Source: Taudactylus pleione (taxonomy: Eukaryota; Chordata; Amphibia; Anura; Myobatrachidae). From it: a stretch of DNA of 64,000 nt. The stretch lies in contig JAUIMM010000484.1 of the NCBI GenBank assembly GCA_031769625.1, positions 5,325,501 through 5,389,500 on the forward strand, given 5' to 3'. The first letter of the stretch is position 1. Every line of letters starts with the position of its first letter. The notes below the pieces were generated by a model, which saw only the letters and a program-made list of their open reading frames with translations, was not told the origin of the DNA and searched no databases. Positions 31,220-41,903 of the stretch are shown in pieces. The translations under genes were made by a program, and so were the position numbers.

Positions 31220-31946
31220 CAGTGGCGTAACTATGGCCCCCACAGCCCCCTCTGAATTGATCGGAGGCTAAGCAACATGAGGAGCCTGCTCGGCCGCGCC
31301 TCCTGGATCAAGTTAGATCCAGTCAGCATGGCAGCAGGAGCGACAGCCCGGATGACGACCTCATGGATTCAGGTAAGTACTGGGGGGCACAACTACAGGG
31401 TCACTACTTTAAGGGGCACAACTACAGGGATACTGCATATGAGCACAGCTAAAGGGGGTACTGCATATGGGCTCAACTACAGGGGGCACCGCATATGGGC
31501 ACAGCTACAGGAGCACTGCATATGGGCACAGCTACAGAGGGCCCTGCTTAAGGGTCACTGCTACAGGGGGCATTGCATAAGGGGCACAGCTACAGAGGGC
31601 CCTGCATAAGGGGCACTGCTACAGGGGGCATTGCAGAAGGGGCACTGCTACAGGGGGCATTGCATAAGAGGCACAACTACAGGGGGACTACTACAGAGGG
31701 CACTGTGTGGCATTATGCATTATAAGGGGCATAATGTGTAAGGGGCATTACTGTGTGGCATATAAGGGCATTATGGTGAGGCATAATGTTTTATAAGGGG
31801 CATTACTTAGTGTGTCATAATGTGTAAGGGACATTACTCTATCATGAAACCACACACCTTAAATGTCGTCTTGTTTTTTGGGCTGGTGGGGGGGGTGCCT
31901 GAAGCTTTTTTGGCAGGGAGAAGCAATATTTATAGTTACGCCACTG
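31220..31946. mobile_element. Non-autonomous hAT element (ends CAGTGGCGTAACTAT)
   Basis: 727 bp with terminal inverted repeats CAGTGGCGTAACTAT on the left and its complement ATAGTTACGCCACTG on the right. The flanking 8-mers AAAGTGGA (31,212-31,219) and ACAGTGGA (31,947-31,954) differ by one base, fitting the 8-bp target of hAT. The interior is largely minisatellite with CACAGCTACAGGGGG and CTGCATATGGG blocks (31,380-31,830). No transposase remains. Confidence 0.85.
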
Positions 31947-32094
31947 ACAGTGGAGGCGTGGGTGCGATGACATTATTTAGTGCAAATCGTATCATTTGCT
32001 GCCTGGACCACCCACTTCACCTGGTAAATAGGTGGTTGGGTGTGGGTGGTGACAGTGTCTGAGAGACTTGCCCACTTTTGCAGGTGGATGGGAG

Positions 32095-32152
32095 AATCAC
32101 CCGATTTTTAGAAGCCTCCCGGCCATTGTGGGAGAGTAGGCAAGTATGCTAT
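32095..32152. mobile_element. MITE end (GGGAGAGTAGGCAAGTATG)
   Basis: The string GAAGCCTCCCGG, then CATTGTGGGAGAGTAGGCAAGTATG, resembles in reverse the terminus of a common amphibian repeat starting CATACTTGCCTACTCTCCC. The other end was probably displaced by the hAT insertion on the left. No boundaries can be proven. Confidence 0.45.
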
Positions 32153-32373
32153 AAGGATGTGTATTAATAATGGATTTGGAAACTGTACACTACATTACTT
32201 TAACTACTGGACTACTAAAACTGTCCTGGAGTGCAATCCATTCAAAATCTGGATTTAAGAGAAGGAAATTGCTTCTCAACTTTCCAGACCTTCCTAAATT
32301 TAGGTTTATAGCTTTACTCAGAGCTGAGAACACATCATACCTGGAATATACATATTTTAGCTTGGGAGTCTGA

Positions 32374-32891
32374 GCCTGATTCAGACCCGCTTGCGAGCGA
32401 TGAGTGCTCGCAAGCAGGTCGATGTTGGCACAGTGCACATGCGCATGACGGAGCCGGCTCCGTTGTGTGCATGTGCGAGACCCAGATAGCGAAGGGCAAG
32501 CCATCGCTCTGGGTCTCGTACCAAAGGGGGCGTGCTGTCAATGGTGAGTGACAGCATGCCCCCTTTGGTGGGCGTGCTGGGGGCATGGCTGCCCAGACGG
32601 AGGCGTTCCCATGGGAACGCCTGCCGTCTGGGGCCAGCCCCGCTGACATCACAAGTGTGCCGATAGAGCCGAAAGCATTCCAGGGCTTGCGGTAACGAGA
32701 CCCTACCACATGGGTCTCGTCGCAAGCCCGATGGTCTTGACCAACCCGACCATCTTCCTGGCCACTCGCTATAGCTGTGGGTGGTCACCCAAAGCTATAC
32801 GAGTGGCCAGGAGGCCACTCTAAAAATTAAGAAGGACGGCCCTGATTCAGAGCGAGCGCTCTGTCAGAGCGTCCGGCTCTGAATCAGGGCC
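32374..32891. mobile_element. GGCCTGATTCAG-family MITE, copy C
   Basis: Starts GCCTGATTCAGACCCGCTTG and ends CTCTGAATCAGGGC. The interior matches copies A and D in reverse order: GACCCAG-type blocks, CCCATGGGAACGCC-like sequence, CAAGCCCGATGGTC and CTGTGGGTGGTCACCC. The last 54 bp (32,838-32,891) form a separate hairpin with both arms in the family terminus motif, as at the left of copy A. A clean 5-bp duplication is not seen. Confidence 0.8.
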
Positions 32892-34550
32892 ACTGATTGA
32901 AATATTTAGGACAAAATATGTCTTTTGTACATATATAAGTTTGGTGACTGCAAATACATTGTTTGGCCTTTCTATCCATTTAGGACAATATGGAAGATTT
33001 CTTAATTTGCAGCAACAGATAACTGTATGTCCTAAAACACAGATGTTAGCATCTGGTAATATTCTGATTTTTCTTATTGTTTTAAATATATTTTTACATC
33101 TTATTGCATAGGTTACATTGGCTTTCCACATGTATATTTCTCCAAATTACTTTGGTGTAAATAGAGGAATTTGGACAATAAAGTTTACATTTGGGGCCAA
33201 CAACATTTATACTGTTTGATTTCACCTTTTCCCTCATAGGAAATTAAATGAGAACCTCAGATGGGGAAACTATTTATCAATGACTCCTTAGAAATCTAGG
33301 ACAAAATAGATACCCTAACATAAGGTACAGTAGAAGTATGTTATTCTAGGTCAGCTTTTAAGATCTCTAAGCACTATATGCAACTGCAATGGGAGTTTGA
33401 AGAAGTGTGAACGAACCTAACTTTAGCACAGCACTCAAAGCAAGATTTCCCTAAAGGGTGAAAAAAGCCTGGCTCCCTATACAGCCATGTCTCATTGCTG
33501 ATGATTTCCCAACAAATGTAGGTTAAAAAATTGCTATTGCACATTAGTCAGTGTAAAGTCGAAATGTGTCAGCCTGTCGCTCCCATTGGAATTAAATTTG
33601 CAGAGCAAGGCTTGTAGTTTGTGAATTGAAGTGATTTTAAAATGCAAATAATGGAATTTCAATGAGAACAAAATATGTAAAGACGAGAGGCTTTTGGACA
33701 CTCTAACAGTACAAGTCTACCACAAAAATATAAAAATCAGGCGTATGTGACTCATACGTATAGTCAAATGACCACATCACTGCTAAAGACAAATGGAGCA
33801 TTTCTTCTACATAACACTTTAGAAGGGCTTAGGACAAAATCCCTTAATGATGTGTAGCAAAAACACTTAGCTCTACACAAGAGAAATAGCCAAGTGCACT
33901 AAAACCCCTATACTGCCACCAACAGACTAGGATACAACCACAAGAGGTGAATCCCCTCTTTCAAATATTGTTGATTCTTATATTATTAGTTGTTTTCTGG
34001 TGGTTATGGTTTATACCCACACAATAATACTCTACTCTACAGAAAGAACTACGAAAATAAAGGATGGGGGAAGAGGGCATGTGATTTAGCAATCCTGTCT
34101 TCAATAAGCTCAGGGACACCTTCAATTTAAAGATAGGACTCCCCTCTTTCTAGACATTTGATCACCAGACAATATCACCCTTCACTACAGAACATATTAA
34201 GCAGTCCATGCATAACTTGATCCCAGTTGTTCGGAGGCAAGATAGATGCCATGCGGACTCTTAGATTTTGTAAAACAGATTTAAACCTGACTTACGGTTA
34301 TGCAAATTACTAGGCTGCTCTGTTTTTCATAGACCTTGCAGAGTCACAACTTTCATCACAGCGGCAAGTGGTAAAGTTAGCAGGTGTAAGATCCTTTTCT
34401 TGGTCATTACATTTGAAGGGCTCAAGTTGCAACCACACCTATGTAGAGGTGGGAATTTTTCTGCTGCTCTTGTTTTGAAAAACACTCCAATCTGTTAACA
34501 ATCATTGGTGATTATATCATCCTATTTCAATAATGTACTGAGCATTGAGA
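32892..34550. other. Unique spacer, possibly with conserved non-coding DNA
   Basis: No transposon ends, tandem repeats or recognisable exons. The part 33,490-33,690 is AT-rich with homeodomain-like TAAT cores and one perfect octamer ATGCAAAT (33,642-33,649). The right part may be the body of a decayed Penelope-like element, given the ribozyme-like motif that follows; I see no reverse transcriptase motif. Confidence 0.35.
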
Positions 34551-34556
34551 CAACCC

Positions 34557-34584
34557 CTAATGAAGTCTCGTAAGGAGACGAAAC
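34557..34584 (+). ncRNA. Hammerhead-ribozyme-like motif, core mutated
   Basis: CTAATGA (34,557-34,563), A, then a perfect 5-bp stem GTCTC (34,565-34,569) / GAGAC (34,575-34,579) with loop GTAAG, then GAAAC (34,580-34,584). The layout matches the CUGAUGA, stem II, GAAAC arrangement of hammerhead ribozymes in Penelope-like retroelements. The catalytic G of CUGA is A here, which should abolish cleavage. Stems I and III are not obvious. Confidence 0.45.
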
Positions 34585-34967
34585 ATGTATTGTAAAGAGG
34601 CTCTGAGATCCACTATAAGGATACACAAATGAACTCTGCACCCTAGAATAAGGGTGAAAAAATCTTATACCTCGGGAGTGGAACATCTGCAACTAACTGT
34701 GATGCAATTTGTATTGTGAAAAGTGTGTTTTATACAAATAAAAACAAATATTTAGAATCAATCATTGGGTTTACAGCCCTATGGTATTATCTACTGTATT
34801 TTGGGTATAGTACCAATGGGATTCTTGATTGTTGGTGCAGGTTTGTTACTTCTAAATATTAGATGTCCCCTAGACCAATGTAATCCTTGTCAGTCACCAG
34901 CAAGTATTCAGATAATCAGCAATAAACAGATTACCAGTGTATTTTTATATGTGCCCTCTGGTGGTTT

Positions 34968-35018
<51 letters not shown>

Positions 35019-35724
35019 AACACGTGTATATCTTTCATCTTTATCCTGATGAAAGTTATTAAAGTAACTGACACATTGACAGGCAGCAGGGTGTCCTGAA
35101 TTTTTAATAGACTTGTACAAGACCTCTGAGTGTCATGGATATCCACACCTGTATTGCTATATTAATGCTTGGGGGGCATACACAAAGCAGTGCCAGCAGC
35201 CTATCCGTAAAGTAACCCCATTGGAGTACACAATTTCCAAGCATCAAGGTAGTACTCCCAGTTTTGGCAACACCATCCCCAGATATGTTACCAGAAGAGA
35301 TTGTAATTTAGCACCATGCCCCCCAACATGTTGTCAAGATGGATCATGGCAACTGAGTGCTTGGTGTTATGATAAGCAGATGCGAACATTGATATGTGGT
35401 TTGCAGCGCTAATTAGCATTTTATAGGAGATTTCTCAGAGCGCTACATTAGGCACTTCTTACCTAGCGGTGGTACATAAAATGATGCAGAAACTGTCGTT
35501 TCTGAATAATTTTATTAAAAAAACATCTTGATAAATACGCCACCTAATCACAGTATTTTATTGTATAAAACCACAAATCACTAAAAATGCATTTTAAAAA
35601 TATACCAAAAAGATTTTGGAGGGGGGCTGGTAACCAGAGGAGATGGGGACCCAGGCATTAGAGGCAAAGAGTCAGGGACTGTTGGGGCCAGGCGAGCTGT
35701 GGTGCTGGCATGTCCTCAATTGCG
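34585..35724. other. Spacer with (TA)n microsatellite
   Basis: A (TA) run of about 20 repeats lies at 34,970-35,010. An open frame at 35,113-35,412 is rich in Cys but has no recognisable fold, start context or splice context, so I do not call it. Confidence 0.5.
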
Positions 35725-35955
35725 GAGGGTGCTTGGCTATTGATAAGATGACTGCCTGCAAAGCATGAAGGTTCTAAGTTTGAATCTTTCCATTCCAGTT
35801 GGAATCCTAGCTATGACTATATTTTAGATTAATAAGTATGTGAAGTAGCTTGACATAGTTAGAATTCATAGTCTTCCCTCACAACAGCCGATGGCTCATT
35901 GGTAAGCTGTGTGACTGCAAAGCTTGAAGTGACAGGTTTGATTCCCATGACTGTA
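35725..35955 (+). repeat. Tandem tRNA-Cys-like sequences
   Basis: Two modules about 159 bp apart. The second (about 35,885-35,955) has TGGCTCATTGG (35,892-35,902) like a pol III A box, GACTGCAAAG like a Cys-tRNA anticodon arm with GCA, and GGTTTGATTCCC like a B box. The first (about 35,725-35,795) has TTGGCTATTGATAAG, CTGCAAAGC and GGTTCTAAGTTTGAATC. Acceptor stems do not pair well, so these are tRNA-derived repeats or pseudogenes and not working tRNAs. Confidence 0.5.
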
Positions 35956-36359
35956 TTGTGAATATGGCTGAAGGGGAGGAGAAGTGATCAGATGCAGACA
36001 AGAGATTTTGGCCCTGGACTGACAGAGCAGGAAGCTACATTGCAGAGGGACGAAAAATTCTGGACACGCTTCCCTGGTCGTGGCGCCCACCTCTGCTCGA
36101 CCACCCCCCCTTTTTATGCCAGTACAGACAGTTAAGCTCCATTTATTTTCATTTAACCTAAAAAGCTGGTTGTGGATCTATTATGCACCTAGACACTGCA
36201 CCACTGACCCCTCTACCGTGCTAACTTACCCCAGGCCACAATGGGAAATGCAAAGGGCCAGACACGTCACGGCACATCAGGACTTGAAAAGTATAACTTC
36301 TATTTACTCAATAGTTGGGGGTAGTAAAACCTGTCTTTAGGAGTAACAAATAAACAGAA
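35956..36359. other. Spacer
   Basis: No supported feature between the tRNA-like modules and the next MITE. Confidence 0.4.
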
Positions 36360-36364
36360 TATAG

Positions 36365-36854
36365 GGCCTGATTCAGAGCCGGTTGCAAAAATCAGGGCGG
36401 GCGCTTGTTTTTCAAGTTGCAGCCTCCTGGCCGCTCGCATAGCTGTGGGTGACCACCCACAGCTTATGCGAGCGGCCAGGTGATGGTCGCGATGGTCAAG
36501 ACCATCACGACTATCGGGCTTGCGATGAGACCCTTACAGTAGGGTCTTGTGGCCGCAAGCCCCAGTGGACTTCCTGCTCTAATAGAGCAGAAAGTTCAAC
36601 TACTGACATCATGAGTGATGCAGTAGGGCTGGCCACAAATGGGAACGCCTCCATTTGCCCAGCCACCCCCCTCCCCGCCTACAAAATGGGGCGAGCTGTC
36701 GATCAACATTTACAGCCACCCCGTTTGTTGCGAGTGCTTTTTGCGCTCGCTCTGGGGCTTGCACATGCGCAGTGCGCAAGCCGCGCGTGTGCACTGGCCC
36801 ACCATCGACCCGCTTGCGAGTGCTATGCGCTTGTGAGCGGGTCTGAATCAGGCC
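36365..36854. mobile_element. GGCCTGATTCAG-family MITE, copy D
   Basis: 490 bp starting GGCCTGATTCAGAGCCGG and ending GCGGGTCTGAATCAGGCC. The interior is collinear with copy A (CAGCTTATGCGAGCGGCCAG, CGGGCTTGCGATGAGACCC, GGGTCTTGTGGCCGCAAG). Flanks are TATAG on the left and CACAG on the right, an imperfect match, so the 5-bp duplication has decayed. Open frames inside are not genes. Confidence 0.85.
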
Positions 36855-36907
36855 CACAGTGTGCAGTGCTCTGATACATGCACACTGTGGAGGTTGAATG
36901 CAGAGTG

Positions 36908-36984
36908 TAACCGCACACCCAGGAGTGGTATAATTATTAGATAATACAGTATGTAATAGATATATAACTCTTGGGTGTGCGGTC
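36908..36984. repeat. Short inverted repeat ACCGCACACCC
   Basis: ACCGCACACCCAGGAG at the left and CTCTTGGGTGTGCGGT at the right are inverted copies separated by about 45 AT-rich bases. It could be a tiny fold-back element. Confidence 0.7.
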
Positions 36985-37319
36985 ATGCTCTGATATAAGC
37001 ACGCATTGATGTCTGTTGTGACGCACAAGGCCGAAAGTAAAGTCAGTAATCACTAGCTGATTGCTGGCCTGCACACACTGGAGCTGAATACTAATCAAAA
37101 TTGATTGTACCACATGCTGTATTTACTCACAAATTGTTTAAAAGAGGATGCGGTCAAAATGCTGATGGCCTGAAAGCCGCCTGACTAAATCCCAGCATCT
37201 AAATCCTGATGGAGGACTAAAGACAGGTGTCGAAATCTCGACGCCCATCTAGACCCCGATGCCGGAATCTATACAGACGGCTTCCCGAACAAAGGTAAGC
37301 CGGCACTGTTAGCACTTAG
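36985..37319. other. Spacer before the satellite border
   Basis: Includes CTCGACGCCCATCTAGACCC-type sequence at 37,225-37,270 with scattered CGA and ATGC inverted motifs, suggesting a repeat whose ends I cannot pair. Confidence 0.35.
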
Positions 37320-37560
37320 CCGTGGGGGGGAGAGGATTAGGTTTAGGCACCCCAGGGGGACTCAGTGTTAGGCACCACCGTGGGAGGGTTAGGTTTAGGG
37401 TGCGGAGAGGGGGAGTTAAGGATAGACACCACCCTGGGAGGGTTAGGTTTAGGGTGCGGGGAGGGGAGGTTAGGTTTAGGCACCCCCGGGGGGAGGTTAG
37501 ACACCACCGGGGGGAGGTTAGGGATAGGCACCACTAAGGGAGAGTTGGGGGGGAAGAGGG
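37320..37560. repeat. GGTTAGG-rich minisatellite next to the satellite array
   Basis: Irregular units of about 30-55 bp built from GGGAGGTTAGGTTTAGG, GGCACCACC and GGGGGGAGG. The GGTTAGG motif resembles vertebrate telomere repeat sequence but the unit is longer and interrupted, so it is not telomeric. It ends about 65 bp before the first satellite monomer. Confidence 0.85.
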
Positions 37561-38209
37561 CAGGCTTAGGGCACTTACCAGCCCCAGTCGAGATCTTCAG
37601 CATCTGGGCTTGCAGCATTGGTATTTAGCACCCCTACCTTATTGGTTTAAAAGCATGGAGTCTTGTAATGAATATACACACTAGTAATAGGCACAATTCT
37701 AGGTAAGTCCTACAAGTTTTATATACTGTAGTGCAACTTTGGTTCATTTTTGGGGTGTGGGTCCCCCTGGATTGCCTGTGTTGATCTGTTTCAGGGCACT
37801 GCATTATAACACATTTTTCTTTTATAACACATTTTAACCCTTCACTGTTTGTTTATTATATATGTACCTCACTTTTTATTTTCATTCTTTATATGCAGCA
37901 GTAGCTGCTTCTAACTATCTCTTTCACACTGCACTTTTCTTACTATGGCGGTGCCCTGGGGCGGCTTAGCTGGGCTAGTTTGGGGGTGTCCTGCACTCTG
38001 AATTTGAATTGTAGTATGTTAGGGACCTACCCTACAGAGGTTACCTGGATATGGTGGGTAGGCCCATAACCTTGGCCAAGATTATGCTAAAAACCTCTAT
38101 TGATTGCAAAATTTTATTGCATTTATATATTATTAATAATTTGGAGTTGTGCACCTGAGATTTGTCTGTTTTTGAGCCTGCAATTTGTCTCATCAGGTAG
38201 CACCTCCCA

Positions 38210-38210
38210 T

Positions 38211-38250
<40 letters not shown>
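38210..38250. repeat. (TA)n tract, present in each satellite monomer
   Basis: First example of the dinucleotide tract that follows CACCTCCCA and precedes TTCAGGGTGTGCAG in every monomer. Tract length and interruptions (TATAAATATA, GTATATA, an A-run at 46,215-46,224, and ATCTATATATATAGAT at 43,312-43,327 and 47,674-47,689) differ between monomers and define monomer types. Confidence 0.95.
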
Positions 38251-38252
<2 letters not shown>

Positions 38253-38303
38253 GGGTGTGCAGTCCAGAAATCTTTCCCATATACTCCATTTAATGTGCTT
38301 TAT

Positions 38304-38335
38304 TGCACACCTGAGGGAAAGGAGACGCCCTCAGT
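38304..38335. repeat. Conserved twin hairpin within the satellite monomer
   Basis: In most monomers TGTGC-TTTATT-GCACA is followed directly by CTGAGGG, a 10-base loop, and CCCTCAG. Both could fold as small hairpins on either strand. Some monomers break a stem (for example GACTTCAG at 51,452 and CTGAGTG near 40,510), so it is not strictly kept. Confidence 0.5.
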
Positions 38336-38941
38336 CTGGATTAGCACCCCTACCTTATTGGTTTAAAAGCATGGAGTCTTGTAATGAATATGCACACTAG
38401 AAATAGGCACAATTCTAGGTAAGTCCTACAAGGTTTTATATACTGTAGTGCAACTTTGGTTCATTTTTGGGGTGTGGGTCCACCTGGATTGCCTGTGTTG
38501 ATCTGTTTCAGGGCACTGCATTATAACACATTTTTCTTTTATAACACATTTTAACCCTTCACTGTTTGTTTATTATATATCTACCTCACTTTTTATTTTC
38601 ATTCTTTAAATGCAACAGTAGCTGCTCCTAACTATCTCTTTCACACTGCACTTTCTTACTATGGCGGTGCCCTGGGGTGCCTTAGCTGGGCTAGTTTGGG
38701 GGTGTCCTGCACTCTGAATTTGAATCATAGTGTGTTCGGGACCTACCCTACAGAGGTTACCTGGATATGGTGGGTAGGCCCATAACCTTGGCTAAGATTA
38801 TGCTAAAAACCTCTATTGATTGCAAAATTTTATTGCATTTATATATTATTAATAATTTGGAGTTGTGCACCTGAGATTTGTCTGTATTTGTGCCTGCAAT
38901 TTGTCTCATCAGGTAGCACCTCCCATTATATATATATATAA

Positions 38942-38982
<41 letters not shown>

Positions 38983-39656
38983 GGGTGTGCAGTCCAGAAA
39001 TCTTTCCCATATACTCCATTTAATGTGCTTTATTGCACACCTGAGGGAAAGGAGATGCCATCAGTCTGGATTAGCAGCCCTACCTTATTGGTTTAAAAGC
39101 ATGGAGTCTTGTAATGAATATACACACTAGTAATAGGCACAATTCTAGGTAAGTCCTACAAGTTTTATATACTGTAGTGCAACTTTGGTTCATTTTTGGG
39201 GTGTGGGTCCCCCTGGATTGCCTGTGTTGATCTGTTTCAGGGCACTGCATTATAACACATTTTTCTTTTATAACACATTTTAACCCTTCACTGTTTGTTT
39301 ATTATATATGTACCTCACTTTTTATTTTCATTCTTTATATGCAGCAGTAGCTGCTCCTAACTATCTCTTTCACACTGCACTTTTCTTACTATGGCGGTGC
39401 CCTGGGGCGGCTTAGCTGGGCTAGTTTGGGGGTGTCCTGCACTCTGAATTTGAATCATAGTATGTTAGGGACCTACCCTACAGAGGTTACTTGGATATGG
39501 TGGGTAGGCCCATAACCTTGGCCAAGATAATGCTAAAAACCTCTCTTGATTGCAAAATTTTATTGCATTTATATATTATCAATAATTTGGAGTTGTGCAC
39601 CTGAGATTTGTCTGTTTTTGTATCTGCAATTTGTCTCATCAGGTAGCACCTCCCAT

Positions 39657-39698
<42 letters not shown>

Positions 39699-40412
39699 TT
39701 CATATATATATTCATGGTGTGCAGTCCAGAAATCTTTCCCATATACTCCATTTACTGTGCTTTATTGCACACCTGAGGGAAAGGAGATGCCCTCAGTCTG
39801 GATTAGCACCCCTACCTTATTGGTTTAAAAGCATGGAGTCTTGTAATGAATATGCACACTAGTAATAGGCACAATTCTAGGTAAGTCCTACAAGGTTTTA
39901 TATACTGTAGTGCAACTTTGGTTCATTTTTGGTGTGTGGGTCCCCCTGGATTGCCTGTGTTGATCTGTTTCAGGGCACTGCATTATAACACTTTTTTATT
40001 TTATAACACATTTTAACCCTTCACTGTTTGTTTATTATATATGTACCTCACTTTATATTTTCATTCTTTATATGCAGCAGTAGCTGCTCCTAACTATCTC
40101 TTTCACACTGCACTTTCTTACTATGGCGGTGCCCTGGGGCGCCTTAGCTGGGCTAGTTTGGGGGTGTCCTGCACTCTGAATTTGAATCATAGTGTGTTAG
40201 GGACCTACCCTACAGAGGTTACCTGGATATGGTGGGTAGGCCCATAACCTTGGCCAAGATTATGCTAAAAACCTCTATTGTTTGCAAAATTTTATTACAT
40301 TTATATATTATTAATAATTTGGAGTTGTGCACCTGAGATTTGTCTGTTTTTGTGCCTGCAATTTGTCTCATCAGGTAACACCTCCCATTATATATATAAA
40401 TATATATATATA

Positions 40413-40450
<38 letters not shown>

Positions 40451-41124
40451 GGGTGTGCAGTCCAGAAATCTTTCCCATTAACTCCATTTAATGTGCTTTA
40501 TTGCACACCTGAGTGAAAGGAGATGCCCTCAGTCTGGATTAGCACCCATACCTTATTGGTTTAAAAGCATTGAGTCTTGTAATGAATATGCACACTTGTA
40601 ATTGGCACAACTCTAGGTAAGTCCTACAAGGTTTTATATACTGTAGTGCAAGTTTGGTTCATTTTTGGGGTGTGGGTCCCCCTGGATTGCCTGTGTTGAT
40701 CTGTTTCAGGACACTGCATTATAACACATTTTTCTTTTAAAACACATTTTAAGCATTCACTGTTTGTTTATTATATATGTACCTCACTTTCTATATTCAT
40801 TCTTTATATGCAGCAGTAGCTGCTCCTAACTATCTCTTTCACACTGCACTTTCTAACTATGGTGGTGCCCTGGGGTGGCTTAGCTGGGCTAGTTTGGGGG
40901 TGTCCTGCACTCTGAATTTGAATCGTAGTATGTTAGGGACCTACCCTACAGAGGTTACCTGGATATGGTGGGTAGGCCCATAACCTTGGCCAAGATTATG
41001 CTAAAAACCTCTATTGATTGGAAAATTTTATTGCATTTATATATTATTAATAATTTGGAGTTGTGCACCTGAGATTTGTCTGTTTTTGTGCCTGCAATTT
41101 GTCTCATCAGGTAACACCTCCCAT

Positions 41125-41166
<42 letters not shown>

Positions 41167-41836
41167 GGGTGTGCAGTCCAGAAATCTTTCCCATATACTC
41201 CATTTAATGTGCTTTATTGCACACCTTAGGGAAAGGAGACGCCCTCAGTCTGGATTAGCACCCCTACCTTATTGGTTTAAAAGCATGGAGTTTTGTAATG
41301 AATATGCACACTAGTAATAGGCACAATTCTAGGTAAGTCCTACAAGTTTTATATACTGTAGTGCAACTTTGGTTCATTTTTGGGGTGTGGGTCCCCCTGG
41401 ATTGCCTGTGTTGATCTGTTTCATGGAACTGCATTATAACACATTTTTATATTATAACACATTTTAACCCTTCACTGTTTGTTTATTATATATGTACCTC
41501 ACTTTATATTTTCATTCTTTATATGCAGCAGTAGCTGCTCCTAGCTATCTCCTTCACACTGCACTTTTCTTACTATGGCGGTGCCCTGGGGTGGCTTAGC
41601 TGGGCTAGTTTGGGGGTGTCCTGCGCTCTGAGATTGAATCGTAGTATGTTAGGGACCTACCCTACAGAGGTTACCTGGATATGGTGGGTAGGCCCATAAC
41701 CTTGGCCAAGATTATGCTAAAAACCTCTATTGATTGCAAAATTTTATTGCATTTATATATTATTAATAATTTGGAGTTGTGCACCTGAGATTTGTCTGTT
41801 TTTGTGCCTGCAATTTGTCTCATCAGGTAGCACCTC

Positions 41837-41903
<67 letters not shown>

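Noticed and set aside
35113..35412. Cys-rich 99-codon open frame
   Set aside because: Tempting as a secreted peptide, but there is no signal peptide, no regular Cys pattern and no exon context.
37320..37560. Possible interstitial telomere sequence
   Set aside because: GGTTAGG words are embedded in a longer irregular unit and are not a run of the vertebrate hexamer.
38189..38196. CTGATGAG on the minus strand of every satellite monomer, possible hammerhead core
   Set aside because: No stem II with a following GAAA is found at the right distance. A bare eight-base match is not enough.
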